Assembly (NCBI GenBank): GCA_963724365.1
Contig: CAVRUR010000011.1
Span: 124,001 to 188,000, forward strand
From: JALORV01 sp963724365
Lineage (GTDB): Bacteria > Pseudomonadota > Gammaproteobacteria > Burkholderiales > Burkholderiaceae_F
DNA: 64,000 nucleotides
Direction: 5' to 3'
Made by a program: the position numbers and the translations under genes. Shown here piece after piece: positions 33,658 through 45,075 of this stretch (position 1 is its first letter; every line of letters starts with the position of its first letter). The notes beneath the pieces are model-generated. The model ran no database searches. It saw only the letters and a program-made list of their open reading frames with translations, and had not been told where the DNA came from.

Positions 33658-35132
33658 AGTCGCTCGATCTCGGTCAGACCACGCTGGCCGACCTGTCACG
33701 ACTGCTGGCGGCGCGCGAGGTGTCGTCGGTGGAACTGGCACGCGCGTACCTGGCCCGCATGGAAGCGCAGCGGAGCCTCAACGCGTTCCTGGACGTGCGC
33801 CCCGAGGTCACCCTGGCGCAGGCCGCCGCCGCGGACGAACGCATCGCCCGGGGCGATGCAACGCCGCTGACTGGGCTCCCGATTGCACACAAGGACATCT
33901 TCGTCACCAAGGACTTTGCGTCGACCGCGTCGAGCAGGATCCTGAAGGGCTACATGAGTCCGTTCGACGCGACCGTGGTCGACAACCTGTCGCGCGCCGG
34001 CATGGTGACGCTCGGCAAGCTCAACTGCGACGAATTTGCGATGGGTTCGAGCAACGAGAACAGCGCCTACGGCAATGTGCTGAATCCGTGGGACCACGAT
34101 GCCGTGCCCGGCGGTTCCTCGGGCGGCTCGGCGGCAGCCGTGGCAGCGCGCATGGCCCCGGTGGCCACCGCCACCGATACCGGCGGTTCGATCCGCGAGC
34201 CCGCGGCCTTCAGCGGCATCACCGGCACCAAGCCCACCTACGGACGGCCGTCGCGCTGGGGCATGATCGCGTTCGCGTCGAGCCTGGATACGGCCGGCCT
34301 GATGACGCTGTCGGCCGAGGACGCTGCGCTGGTGTTCAACGCGATGCTCGGCTTCGACCCGAAGGACTCGACCAGCCTCGATCGCCCGGCCGAGGACTAC
34401 ACCCGTTCGATCGGCACGTCGGTCAGGGGCATGAGGATCGGCGTACCCAAGGAATTTTTCGGGACGGGACTGCAACCGGACGTCGAGGCTGCAGTCCGCG
34501 CCGCACTCGCGGAGTACGAGAAGCTCGGCGCCAGGCTCGTGCCGATTTCGCTGCCCAATGCCGAACTCGGCATCCCGGTTTACTACGTGATCGCGCCGGC
34601 CGAAGCATCGAGCAACCTCGCGCGCTTCGATGGCGTGCGCTACGGGCATCGGGCGGGGAAGTACACGGACCTCAAGGACATGATCCGCAAGTCGCGCGCC
34701 GAAGGCTTCGGTGACGAGCCGAAGCGCCGCATCCTGATCGGCACGTATGTGTTGTCGCACGGCTATTACGACGCCTACTTCATCAAGGCGATGAAGGTTC
34801 GGCGCCTGATCGCCAACGAGTTCCAGCAGGCCTTTGTCCAGTGCGATGTCATCGCCGGTCCCGTGACGACCAGTGTCGCCTTTGGCTTCGGCGAGAAAGC
34901 AGCCGATCCGGTCGCGATGTACATGGCCGATCTTTACACCGTTCCCGGCAGCCTCGCGGGCGTGCCGTCGATGAGCATTCCCTGTGGTTTCGGGTCCGGG
35001 ACGGTCAACGGCCGCCGTCCGGTCGGACTGCAGCTGATCGCCAATTATTTCGAAGAAGCCAAGCTGCTCGGCGTCGCTCACGCCTACCAGAGCGCGACCG
35101 ACTGGCACCGCCGCGTGCCCGCGGGAGCCTGA
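33654..35132 (+). CDS. gatA: Asp-tRNA(Asn)/Glu-tRNA(Gln) amidotransferase subunit A
   Basis: Amidase-signature subunit of 492 residues that hydrolyses glutamine to supply ammonia to GatB. The Ser-cisSer-Lys triad is visible: Lys80 in PIAHKD, Ser155 in GGSSGGS and Ser179 in DTGGSI. Other conserved parts are LNCDEFAMGSSNENSAYG and KPTYGRPSRWGMIAFASSLD. It starts at ATG 33654 overlapping gatC. Eight bases after its stop comes a TPR gene that separates it from gatB. Confidence 0.97.
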   Translation: MKSLDLGQTTLADLSRLLAAREVSSVELARAYLARMEAQRSLNAFLDVRPEVTLAQAAAADERIARGDATPLTGLPIAHKDIFVTKDFASTASSRILKGYMSPFDATVVDNLSRAGMVTLGKLNCDEFAMGSSNENSAYGNVLNPWDHDAVPGGSSGGSAAAVAARMAPVATATDTGGSIREPAAFSGITGTKPTYGRPSRWGMIAFASSLDTAGLMTLSAEDAALVFNAMLGFDPKDSTSLDRPAEDYTRSIGTSVRGMRIGVPKEFFGTGLQPDVEAAVRAALAEYEKLGARLVPISLPNAELGIPVYYVIAPAEASSNLARFDGVRYGHRAGKYTDLKDMIRKSRAEGFGDEPKRRILIGTYVLSHGYYDAYFIKAMKVRRLIANEFQQAFVQCDVIAGPVTTSVAFGFGEKAADPVAMYMADLYTVPGSLAGVPSMSIPCGFGSGTVNGRRPVGLQLIANYFEEAKLLGVAHAYQSATDWHRRVPAGA

Positions 35133-35140
35133 CAGCGCCC

Positions 35141-36244
35141 ATGTCGCAGCGCCTATTACTCGCCAACCAGCAACTCGTCGATGCGGCGCGCGATCCGCTG
35201 GTTCGCGCGCGCCACCAGCAGGATCGTGTCGTGCTGCTCGCACGCCTTGGCCGCGTGGAGCAGGCGCGCGCATTGCTCGAGACCGCGCTGAGCGAGGTGC
35301 CCACCGATGCGCCGGCCGCGCTGCGGCTGCGATTCGACTATGTCAGCGCGATCCGCCTGTACTTCGCCAAGCGGTTTGACGATGCGCGCACGACCATGCT
35401 GGACGTGGCGGAGCGCGCGCGGCTCTCGGACGGGGACATGGCACTGGTGGGCGAATGCGAGTCGGCGCTCGCCCTGTTCATGCAGCGTGAGGGCGACGTG
35501 CGCTCCGCGGCCAGCTATGCGCGCGCGGTGCTTGCCAATCACGCCGCCACGCCGGAGTCGCGCTATCGCGCGTTTCTTGCACTGGGCTCACTGCATCAGG
35601 ATGCCTACGACTATGAGGAGGCGGGTCGCCTGTATCGCGAGGCCGAGGGTCTGGTGCGCCAGCTCGACGACGAGATCGCGATGGCGAGCTGGCTGAAACG
35701 CTCGGCGCTCACGCAGGCCGCGCATGCACGTCAGGCCGCGGCGCTTGGCGAACTCGATGCACGCACGCTGGCCAACGCCGTCGACGCGCTGAAAAAAAGC
35801 ATCGCATTCGCGAAGGGTCTGGCTGAAGGCCCCGAAGCCATGCTCGATCACCTGTTGCTCGCAGAAATGTATGTGCTGCAGCGGCGTTACAACGACGCGT
35901 TGGCCTTGTACGACGCCCATCTTCCAAGTGCCGATGGCGAAGGGTTCCTGCACGAAGTCACGGCAGCGATGGCCGACAGCGCGCACTGCTGCATCGAGCT
36001 CGGTCGCGTCGACGACGGCTACGCCCAGATGCTGAGCGCGCTGCGGCGGGTCGACGAGTCGACCCCGTCGGACATCCGCGCGATCGTCCACTCCAACATG
36101 GCCACCGCGCTGAAGAAGCTGGGGCACGGCGCCGAGGGCAAGCAGCACCAGACCCTCGCGAGCATGGCATGGGAGACCTACGCGCACGAACAGCGCGAGG
36201 CACGTCGCCTGCTTGCGGCCGATCCGGCCGAGACGCTGCACTAG
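35141..36244 (+). CDS. TPR-like helical repeat protein embedded in gatCAB
   Basis: Unrecognised 367-residue protein made of helical repeats throughout; pairs such as RARHQQDRVVLLARLGRVEQARALLETAL, RFDYVSAIRLYFAKRFDDARTTMLDVA, RYRAFLALGSLHQDAYDYEEAGRLYREAEGL and ADSAHCCIELGRVDDGYAQML have TPR character. No signal peptide or membrane helix. It sits 8 bases after gatA and 9 bases before gatB, so it must be co-transcribed. No link to tRNA amidation is known to me. It could be a scaffold or simply an inserted gene. The frame is open upstream across gatA, but the ATG at 35141 begins the repeat architecture. Confidence 0.8.
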   Translation: MSQRLLLANQQLVDAARDPLVRARHQQDRVVLLARLGRVEQARALLETALSEVPTDAPAALRLRFDYVSAIRLYFAKRFDDARTTMLDVAERARLSDGDMALVGECESALALFMQREGDVRSAASYARAVLANHAATPESRYRAFLALGSLHQDAYDYEEAGRLYREAEGLVRQLDDEIAMASWLKRSALTQAAHARQAAALGELDARTLANAVDALKKSIAFAKGLAEGPEAMLDHLLLAEMYVLQRRYNDALALYDAHLPSADGEGFLHEVTAAMADSAHCCIELGRVDDGYAQMLSALRRVDESTPSDIRAIVHSNMATALKKLGHGAEGKQHQTLASMAWETYAHEQREARRLLAADPAETLH

Positions 36245-36253
36245 GAGATTGCC

Positions 36254-37720
<1,467 letters not shown>

Positions 37721-37724
37721 GCAC

Positions 37725-37748
37725 AAAGCGGCCCTGACGGGCCGCTTT
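37725..37748. terminator. Intrinsic terminator after gatB
   Basis: AAAGCGGCCC, loop TGAC, GGGCCGCTTT: perfect 10-bp stem starting 4 bases after the gatB stop, followed by GCCTTACCGTTT. The A- and T-ended arms make it potentially bidirectional, also serving the convergent lipoprotein gene. Confidence 0.8.
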
Positions 37749-37769
37749 GCCTTACCGTTTCCTCGCGCT

Positions 37770-38990
37770 TACTTGGGGGCCGCCAGCACGAAGTTCTGTT
37801 CGGCAGTATCGACCCGAACAAGACCGTGATTTCACTGCCGAGCGCCGTCAGGTAACCGGTAGCTGAGGCCTCGAGCTTGTACTTGCCCGCGCTGGCGTCC
37901 TGGGCCTGGAAATTCAACGGCATGACCATAGGGTTCGAGTAGATCAGCAGCCTGGGCGCGGCTGTCGGCAGAAACAGCGAATAGTCGCCGCTGGTCGGGC
38001 TGACATTCACACGGGCCACTTCGACCGCTGGCACCGTTCCGACGGCCTGCAGCGCGCGCACCAATCCGGTCGCCGCGGCTCCGCTAGGCCCCACGTTGCC
38101 GAACACCGTGCCGGAGGGCGACGACGGCATCGTCACCGGACTCTGGCTCGGGTTCAGCGTCGTGGTCTGCCCCGCCGCGACCGGCACGGACGCGATGACG
38201 GAGGTCGTCATGTTCGTCCCGGTGAACACGACTTCATACGGCCCCTGCGCCGCATCCACGGGCGTCAGAACGAACTGCCCGCTCATGTCCGGCTGCGTCG
38301 CTTTCATGACAACGCCGTTTTTCTGCGCGCTGATCGTCACGCCGGTCAATCCGGTCTGCACGTATCCGGCGATCGCAGCCACGGTCATCGGAACCAGCGT
38401 GAAGTTCTGGTTCGGCAGGATCGAGCCGAACGTGACCGTGATCTCGCCACCGAGCTGCGTCTGGTAGTCGATGGCTGACGCCTCGAGCCTGTACTTGCCC
38501 GCATTGGCGGCCTGCGGCTGGAAATTGAGCGGCGTGACCATCGGATTCGAGTAGACCAGCAGGCGCGGTGCCGCGGTCGGCAGGAACAGCGAATAGTTGC
38601 CGGTAAGCGGATCGACGTTCACGTGCGCCACTTCGACTGCCGGAACCGTTCCGACCGTCTGCAGTGCGCGCACCAAGCCATTGTCCCTCGCGCCGGCCGG
38701 CCCGACGTTGCCGGTTACGGTGCCGGATGTCGACGTCGGCATCGTCACCGGATCCAGACTCGAGTTCAGCGTGGTCGTCTTCTCTGCCAGGACCGGCACG
38801 CCGGCGATCACGGATGTAGTCAGGTTCTCGCCCGTAAACACGACGTCATACGGTCCCTTCATCGGATCCAGCGGAGCCAGGACAAACTGGCCGCTCGCAT
38901 TTGGCTGCGTCGCCTTGAGCACCACGCCGTTTTTCTGCGCACTAACCGTCACGCCCGTCAGCCCCGTCTGCACATAACCCGCGATTGCAG
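37770..38990 (-). repeat. Two tandem ~612-bp repeats within the lipoprotein gene
   Basis: Repeat one about 38990-38380 and repeat two about 38379-37770. At protein level they are highly similar over 195 residues (shared blocks GTVPAVEVA, YSLFLPTAAPRLL, YSNPMV, GKYKLEAS-like). They represent an intragenic duplication that has since diverged. Confidence 0.85.
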
Positions 38991-39936
38991 TCAGCGTCCT
39001 GGGGAAGACGCGGATGACCGGCTTCAGGTTGTACCTCCCACTGTTGCCCCGCTTGACGATCGACTTGCAGGCATCGAAGTCCAGCACCAGATCGGCCAGC
39101 GTATTCGGCTGCACCGTGAATCCGTGGATCAGCTTGAGACCGCTCTGTGTCGCGCTCGGCGTGTCGAGCGGGATTTCGGCTCCGTTGGTCGGCACGATCG
39201 CGTTGGCCGGCGTGCCTGAGCCATTGGAACGCAGCACGAGCCTCACCTGCGAGTACTGCCCTGCCGGCAGCGGCGTCTCGCCGAGTTCGGCGAGCACTCC
39301 GTTGGTCAGGTCCAGCAAGTCGATGCGACGGGCCGGATTGACGATGACCTCGCTCCAGCCGCCGTCGCCATCGTCGGCGCTCGAGGAGGCATGCACACGC
39401 ACGCGATCCACCGTGATGAAGACGTGGTCGTAGCCACAGGCCGGAGCGTCGGTCAGCGCAACGCGCAACGTGCCCGTGCCACCGCTGCTCGGGGGAGTGC
39501 TTGGCGTGCCCGGAGTGCCGGGCGCTCCAGGGAGTCCGGGTGTTCCCGGAGTGCCGGGTGACCCCGGGGTCGGTGCGACTGCCCCCTCACTACTTCCGCC
39601 GCCTCCACCACAGGCCACCAGCAGGGTGACGGTCGTTGCTGCCCAAAGGATCCCGAGGACGGTCTTCCTGATTCTGTTCAGCATGGCATTTCCCGCAGTT
39701 GAGGCGTCCCGCGGAGGCAGAACGGATGGGAATTTTTCCCTTTTTCTGTCCGCTTGAGTTGCGCTTTGGCGCTAATCCGAAGGTCTGGTGACCTCGGTCA
39801 AGCAATCCGAGCCCTGAGACATGGATTGGCGCCGGCCGCAGTCCTGCCCGACGCATTCCGGGGACGGAAACAGCCGAACGCAATTCGAGCCAACCTGTCT
39901 ACGATGCGCCGTTTGACCATTCGAGGATCGTCACCC

Positions 39937-42147
39937 ATGCATGTGCGTCACGTCGACTTCCGCCGACTTCCCATGGCGCTTGTGGCTCTTGCCGCGTTCG
40001 CGGGCGCCAGTCTCGCCACCCCCGTCGGTGTCACGGTGCCGGCGCCACTGCCGGCGCAGCCGGTGGTCGACACCCATTGGGGCGTGGCCGTGCCGGACCC
40101 CTATCGCTTCCTCGAGGACACGAAAGACCCCAGGGTCCAGTCCTGGCTGAAAGCGCAGGCAAATGCGACGGAGGCCATCCTCACGTCGATACCCGGGCGC
40201 GCGGGTCTGCTCACGCGCATGAAGGAAATCGAAGCCGCTGCCGCCGGGCTCGCGACCGACGTCGTGCGCACCGAGGGGAATCGCTTCTTCTTCGAGCGCC
40301 GCAATCCCACCGACGGTCAGTTCAAGCTGGTCTGGCGCGATGGGATCGACGGAGCCGACACCGTGATCGTCGATCCGGAAGCCCTGTCGACGGCCGCCGG
40401 TCGTCCCCACGCCATCATGGATTTCGCGCCATCGCGCGACGGCCGCTTCCTCGCGTATGCAATCCAGGTCGGCGGCGGCGAGATCGGCACCCTGCATGTC
40501 ATCGATGTCGCCAGCGGGAAGCCGGTCATCGAACCGATCGACCGCATCCGTTACGCGAGCACCGCGTGGCTCGAGGACGGCAGCGGGTTCTTCTATTCGC
40601 GCCTGGTCGAGGGCTACGAGAAGCTGCCGCAGAGCGAGCGCTTCCGGGACCGCACGCGTCACTTCCACACCATCGCCGGCAACGTCGATCGTCCGATGCT
40701 CAGCCCGAGTCGCAATCCAGAACTCAAGCTGCCGTCGTACGCCTCGGCCTACGTCTTCCAGATTCCCGGCACGCAGACGGCCGCCGCCTTAGTTTCTCTC
40801 GGCGTAGAGCGCAACCGGATGCTGTTCCTGGCTGACCTGGCAAGCGCGATTCGCGGCGACGCCCAGTGGCGCAAGGTGGTCGACCTGGTCGACGAAATCA
40901 GCACCGTCGCCTATACAGGCGGCTGGCTGTACCTGCGCAGTTCGAAGAGCGCTCCGCGCTACCAGGTGCTGCGCATGCCTCTCGACCGGCCGGATATCGC
41001 CAAGGCCGAGACTGTGATCGCACCCAGCTCGTCGGTCGTCGTCAACCTGGTCGGCGCCCGCGATGGTTTGTACGTGACACAGCGCGACGGTGCGACGCTG
41101 TCGCTGGCACGCCTTGCACCCGCCGCTCCCGGCATGCCACTGCGCCGTGAGTCGATAGCGTTGCCGTTCGCCGGCAACGTCGGAATCGACTCGGCCAGTT
41201 CGCGTCTGGACGGCGTGGTGGTCCAGCTGGGCGGCTGGACGCACGCCACCAAGCCGTGGCTCTTCGACGGCGCAAAGCTCGTGCAACTGCCCTTCGTCAA
41301 GCCCGGGGCGTTTGATGCACCCACCGACATCGAGGCACGCGAAGTCCGTGTCAAGAGCCATGATGGTGTCGAGGTCCCGATGTCCATCGTGCTGCGCAAG
41401 GACACCAAGCTCGACGGCCGCAATCCGACGATCGTCTACGGCTACGGTGCCTATGGCATCACCGAAAATCCGTTCTTCAATCCGCGCGTGCTGGCGTGGA
41501 TCGAGCGCGGCGGCATTTACGCTTTCGTGCACGTCCGCGGCGGTGGCGTCTACGGCGACGAATGGCACCAGGCCGGACGCAAGACGACCAAGCCCAACAC
41601 CTGGCGCGATGTGATCGCGGCGACCGAGTGGCTGATCGCGCAGCGCTACACAGCTTCCGATCGCGTTGGCATCTACGGCGGCAGCGCCGGCGGCATCCTG
41701 GTTGGGCGCGCGATCACCGAGCGGCCGGATCTCTTTGCGGCGGCCGTGCCGTCAGTCGGCACGATGGACATGGTGCGCGCGCAGAACAGCGCCAATGGCG
41801 CCGCCAATATCCCGGAGTTCGGCACAGTGGCCAAGGAAGACGAGTTTCGGGCCTTGCTGGCGATGAGCAGCTATCACCAGCTAAAGGACGGCACGAAGTA
41901 TCCGCCGGTGATGCTGATCCACGGCGTCAACGATATTCGCGTCGACGTCTGGCAGTCGGCGAAGTTTGCTTCGCGGCTCGCGACCGCCAATGCCAGCGGC
42001 AGGCCGGTGCTGCTGCGGCTCGACTACGAGTCAGGTCACGGGCAGGGCAGCACGCGTGCGCAATTACAGGAGCGCTCGGCCGATCTGTACAGCTTCATGC
42101 TGTGGCAGTTCGGCGTGCCCGAGTTCCAGCCGAAAGCCAATCCCTGA
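39937..42147 (+). CDS. Prolyl oligopeptidase family serine peptidase (S9A), exported
   Basis: 736-residue peptidase with an N-terminal signal peptide (to about ALAT near residue 28). The family opening PDPYRFLEDTKDPRVQSWLKAQ follows, then a seven-bladed propeller region, then the catalytic alpha/beta-hydrolase domain: YGYGAYGITENPFF, YAFVHVRGGG.YG, GIYGGSAGG (nucleophile Ser583), LIHGVNDIRV (Asp), SGHGQG (His). It cleaves short peptides after proline by family analogy. The ATG at 39937 has a GAGGA site 9 bases upstream. The 252-base gap to the divergent lipoprotein gene contains T-rich sequence (39731-39750) but no clear promoter. Confidence 0.93.
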   Translation: MHVRHVDFRRLPMALVALAAFAGASLATPVGVTVPAPLPAQPVVDTHWGVAVPDPYRFLEDTKDPRVQSWLKAQANATEAILTSIPGRAGLLTRMKEIEAAAAGLATDVVRTEGNRFFFERRNPTDGQFKLVWRDGIDGADTVIVDPEALSTAAGRPHAIMDFAPSRDGRFLAYAIQVGGGEIGTLHVIDVASGKPVIEPIDRIRYASTAWLEDGSGFFYSRLVEGYEKLPQSERFRDRTRHFHTIAGNVDRPMLSPSRNPELKLPSYASAYVFQIPGTQTAAALVSLGVERNRMLFLADLASAIRGDAQWRKVVDLVDEISTVAYTGGWLYLRSSKSAPRYQVLRMPLDRPDIAKAETVIAPSSSVVVNLVGARDGLYVTQRDGATLSLARLAPAAPGMPLRRESIALPFAGNVGIDSASSRLDGVVVQLGGWTHATKPWLFDGAKLVQLPFVKPGAFDAPTDIEAREVRVKSHDGVEVPMSIVLRKDTKLDGRNPTIVYGYGAYGITENPFFNPRVLAWIERGGIYAFVHVRGGGVYGDEWHQAGRKTTKPNTWRDVIAATEWLIAQRYTASDRVGIYGGSAGGILVGRAITERPDLFAAAVPSVGTMDMVRAQNSANGAANIPEFGTVAKEDEFRALLAMSSYHQLKDGTKYPPVMLIHGVNDIRVDVWQSAKFASRLATANASGRPVLLRLDYESGHGQGSTRAQLQERSADLYSFMLWQFGVPEFQPKANP

Positions 42148-42224
42148 ACAGCACCGGTTGATCGGCGTTGTTGTTTCGCCCCGCCGCCATCACCTGGGCG
42201 GGCATCTCCACGCAGCGATCGGTG

Positions 42225-42719
42225 TCAGGAGGAGCAGGTCGCGCGCAGGCGCCGCAACGCTTCGTTGGACGCCGGCAGTCGGGACCGATCCTCGTCGGGA
42301 AAGTAGCGCTCGCCGGGAGGAATCTCGTTGCTGCCGGGCGGCGGAAAGCCGCGCACTGCGACGACGCCCGGCACGAGTTCGGCGGGATCGATGCGGCCCT
42401 TGTCGATGTCGCGCTGACAGACCAGCAGCACGCCGTTGCCGGCGATGACCCGATCGCGCAATGCCGCGAGCGGGGCTGTGGCCGACTTCTTCAGCGCACT
42501 CGTTTGCGGTGGCACCGCCAGCACGAAGAAGCGTCGTCCTCCGGGATTCTGCGCGAGCCCTCGTTCGGCCGCCTGCTGGAACTTGAAGCCGGCATCGCCA
42601 GCGATATACAGCCCGCCTTCGCTCTGCGCCATGGCCGACGACAGCGGCATGAGTCCAGCCAGCAGGGCCAGCACGGCCAGCCGCCTTGCGCGACACCTGC
42701 GTCGAGTAGTGATGATCAT
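42225..42719 (-). CDS. Exported small protein, possibly DsrE-like
   Basis: 164-residue protein with a signal peptide (RRLAVLALLAGLMPLSSAMA, cleavage near AMA-QS). The mature part (RRFFVLAVPPQTSALKK, LRDRVIAGNGVLLVCQRDIDK, PGVVAVRGFPPPGSNE) has an alpha/beta pattern that might be a divergent DsrE/DsrF fold with a single conserved-looking cysteine, but this is uncertain. It lies downstream of the DUF4124 gene with the same orientation. Confidence 0.6.
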   Translation of the reverse strand: MIITTRRRCRARRLAVLALLAGLMPLSSAMAQSEGGLYIAGDAGFKFQQAAERGLAQNPGGRRFFVLAVPPQTSALKKSATAPLAALRDRVIAGNGVLLVCQRDIDKGRIDPAELVPGVVAVRGFPPPGSNEIPPGERYFPDEDRSRLPASNEALRRLRATCSS

Positions 42720-42799
42720 GCTCCCTCTCCTGCAATCCAGTCGATCCGGCAGAGGACTCCCCGCGCGCCATTCCGAATTGGCCCAGGGATCCCGTCGCG

Positions 42800-43504
42800 C
42801 TATTGTCGCGCGGCGTCCTTGAACCTCGGATCCAGCAGGATATCGGCCTCCGGGTTGCGCTGCACGGGGCGTGCGCCCTGCGCCAGCAGATCCTTGTAGC
42901 GCTTTCTTTCCGCATCGAAGCGTTCATTGATACGCGCGACTTCCCCGCGCGCCTCGGCCATGATCCGCTCTTCTGCTGTGACGGCCTGCGCGTTGAGGGC
43001 ATAGGCGCGCTTGAGGCTGTCGGGCTGCTCGCGCTTCTTGTAGAACTCGGCCTCGTCGTCGAGCCGCTTGCGGTCCTTCGCGAGGCTATCCGTGCGCTCC
43101 TGCGAGCGCTTGATGGCCTGCTCCGCGCTTTCGAGCGACTTCTTGCGCGCCGCTTCGATCTCGGCATCGTTGGCGTAGGCCTCGAGCAGTGCCCGGTCGC
43201 GGCGGCGCTGTGCCATCAACTTCTCTTCTTCCTCGAGTTTCTTCTTGGCCTCGAGCGCGCGTGCACGCTGTTCCTCGACCGTCAACGGGCGCGGAATCAC
43301 GCGCCGCACCGAACCGTCGCGATTCAGTTCGCGCATGTCGCTGTTGGCGCACTCGGCTGGCGGGCGATCGGCTGAGTACGTCTTGCCGTTGGCCACGCAG
43401 GTGAACATCGTGGTGGGTGTCTGGGCGGACGCGGAAACACAGACGAGTGCAACACACACCGTCGCAGCGCGAACGAGTGTCAATGTCCAGAGGCCGTCAC
43501 GCAC
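42800..43504 (-). CDS. DUF4124-like exported coiled-coil protein
   Basis: About 234 residues from a GTG at 43504. A signal peptide (to ASAQT) is followed by a short DUF4124-like segment (MFTCVANGKTYSADRPPAEC, two cysteines) and then a long highly charged coiled coil (about 75-215, rich in E, K, R). Ends NPEADILLDPRFKDAARQ. Probably periplasmic. The start overlaps the end of pyrE by 8 bases, implying one transcript. An upstream in-frame ATG at 43561 lies inside pyrE and would disrupt the signal peptide position. Confidence 0.7.
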   Translation of the reverse strand: MRDGLWTLTLVRAATVCVALVCVSASAQTPTTMFTCVANGKTYSADRPPAECANSDMRELNRDGSVRRVIPRPLTVEEQRARALEAKKKLEEEEKLMAQRRRDRALLEAYANDAEIEAARKKSLESAEQAIKRSQERTDSLAKDRKRLDDEAEFYKKREQPDSLKRAYALNAQAVTAEERIMAEARGEVARINERFDAERKRYKDLLAQGARPVQRNPEADILLDPRFKDAARQ

Positions 43505-44213
43505 CGTAGCGCTCCCGATAGCGCTCCACGGCCGGCCGGTAGGCGCGCACCTGCTGTGCATGCGCCGACTCCGCCGCCAGGAACTGCATCACGTCATCCA
43601 GCGTGGCAATTGCCAGGACCGGGACCTCATAGGCCGCCTCGACCTCCTGCACGGCAGATCGCGGCGACAAGGCGTCGTCGGGGCCCGCGCGCTCCATCCG
43701 GTCGAGCGCAATCAGCACCGCGGCCGGCGTCGCGCCCGCATCGCGGATCAGATCGACCGATTCGCGCACGGACGTCCCTGCGGTGATGACGTCATCGACG
43801 ATCACGACGCGCCCCGCGAGTGGAGCTCCGACGATCACGCCACCCTCGCCATGATCCTTGGCTTCCTTCCGGTTGTAGGCGAAGGGAACATCGGTGCCCA
43901 GGTCCGCCAGCGCCATGGCCGTGCCCGCCGCCAGCGTGATGCCCTTGTAGGCCGGACCAAACAGCATGTCGAACTGCACTCGTCCCTCCGCGCATGCTGC
44001 CAGCAGCGTCTGTGCGTAGAAACGCGCGAGCCGCGCCAGCAGTGCACCGCGGTTGAACAGCCCCGCATTGAAGAAATACGGCGACAACCGTCCCGCCTTG
44101 GTCTTGAACTCGCCAAAGCGCAGGACACCTGCCTGCAATGCAAATTCGATGAATTGCTGGCGCAGCAACACGATGGTCTTGAGGGGCCCCGCCGCCCGAA
44201 GGTATCTATCCAT
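43497..44213 (-). CDS. pyrE: Orotate phosphoribosyltransferase
   Basis: Pyrimidine biosynthesis enzyme converting orotate and PRPP to OMP; 238 residues from ATG 44213. Family motifs: FIEFALQAGVLRFGEFKTKAGRLSPYFFNAG, FGPAYKGITLA, and the PRPP loop VVIVDDVITAGTSVRES. A GTG at 44171 would give 225 residues and is an alternative start. It is divergent from exoA with 39 bases between starts, a linkage seen in Burkholderiales. Confidence 0.95.
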   Translation of the reverse strand: MDRYLRAAGPLKTIVLLRQQFIEFALQAGVLRFGEFKTKAGRLSPYFFNAGLFNRGALLARLARFYAQTLLAACAEGRVQFDMLFGPAYKGITLAAGTAMALADLGTDVPFAYNRKEAKDHGEGGVIVGAPLAGRVVIVDDVITAGTSVRESVDLIRDAGATPAAVLIALDRMERAGPDDALSPRSAVQEVEAAYEVPVLAIATLDDVMQFLAAESAHAQQVRAYRPAVERYRERYGA

Positions 44214-44252
44214 CTCAATTGTGCCGCAGCGCCGCAGCAAAAAGCATGGAAA

Positions 44253-45065
44253 ATGCCGTCGAAATCCGCACTGCGAAGGCGATTGGACCCTGTGTTGCGC
44301 ATCGTCACGCTGAATGTCAACGGTATCCGCTCGGCGGCCTCCAAGGGACTGTTTCGCTGGCTGCGCAGGACCGAGCCCGACCTCGTCTGCCTGCAGGAGG
44401 TCAAGGCCGACGAGGTCGATATCCCGGAAGAGCTCCGATTCCCGGGCGGACTCCATGGGTTCTTCCACTGCGCTCAGCGTCGCGGCTACTCGGGCGCGGC
44501 GATGTACTCCGCCAGGGAGCCGCGCGCGGTGCGGCTCGGCTTCGGATCGGCCGAGTTCGACGCCGAGGGCCGTTATGTCGAGGCCGAGTTCAAGGACTTC
44601 ACGGCGATTTCGGTGTACTTCCCGTCGGGCTCCTCCGGACCGGAACGGCAGGCAGCGAAGTACCGCTTCCTCGCCGAATTCGCACCGCATCTCGAGACGC
44701 TGCGCGCCAGTGGCCGCGAGATCGTGTTCTGCGGCGACGTGAACATCGCACACCGGGAGATCGACCTGAAGAACTGGCGCAGCAATCGCAAGAACTCGGG
44801 CTTCCTGCCGGAGGAACGTGCGTGGCTGTCCGGCGTTTTCGAGGCCGGCTGGACCGATGTTTTCAGGCGGCTCGACGCGCGTCCGGATCAGTACACGTGG
44901 TGGAGCAACCGCGGCCAGGCCTGGGCCAAGAACGTCGGCTGGCGCATCGACTACCAGATCGCCACGCCTGGCTTCGCTGCGCGTGCGCGGCGGACCGAGA
45001 TCTACACAGCGAAGCGGTTTTCCGATCACGCTCCGCTCGTCATCGACTACACCGGACGCCTCTGA
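44253..45065 (+). CDS. xthA: Exodeoxyribonuclease III / AP endonuclease
   Basis: DNA repair nuclease of the EEP fold, 270 residues. Active-site segments: VTLNVNGIRSA (Asn), LVCLQEVKAD (Glu metal ligand), SVYFPSGS (Tyr region), FCGDVNIAHREIDLKNW (Asp, Asn), FLPEERAWLSGV, DQYTWWSNRG, WRIDYQIAT and the catalytic SDHAPLV. The conserved core starts at VLRIVTLN, so an internal GTG at about 44292 could be the true start; ATG 44253 is used here. Followed after 10 bases by a TAXI receptor gene. Confidence 0.93.
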   Translation: MPSKSALRRRLDPVLRIVTLNVNGIRSAASKGLFRWLRRTEPDLVCLQEVKADEVDIPEELRFPGGLHGFFHCAQRRGYSGAAMYSAREPRAVRLGFGSAEFDAEGRYVEAEFKDFTAISVYFPSGSSGPERQAAKYRFLAEFAPHLETLRASGREIVFCGDVNIAHREIDLKNWRSNRKNSGFLPEERAWLSGVFEAGWTDVFRRLDARPDQYTWWSNRGQAWAKNVGWRIDYQIATPGFAARARRTEIYTAKRFSDHAPLVIDYTGRL

Positions 45066-45075
45066 AGCGAACGCG

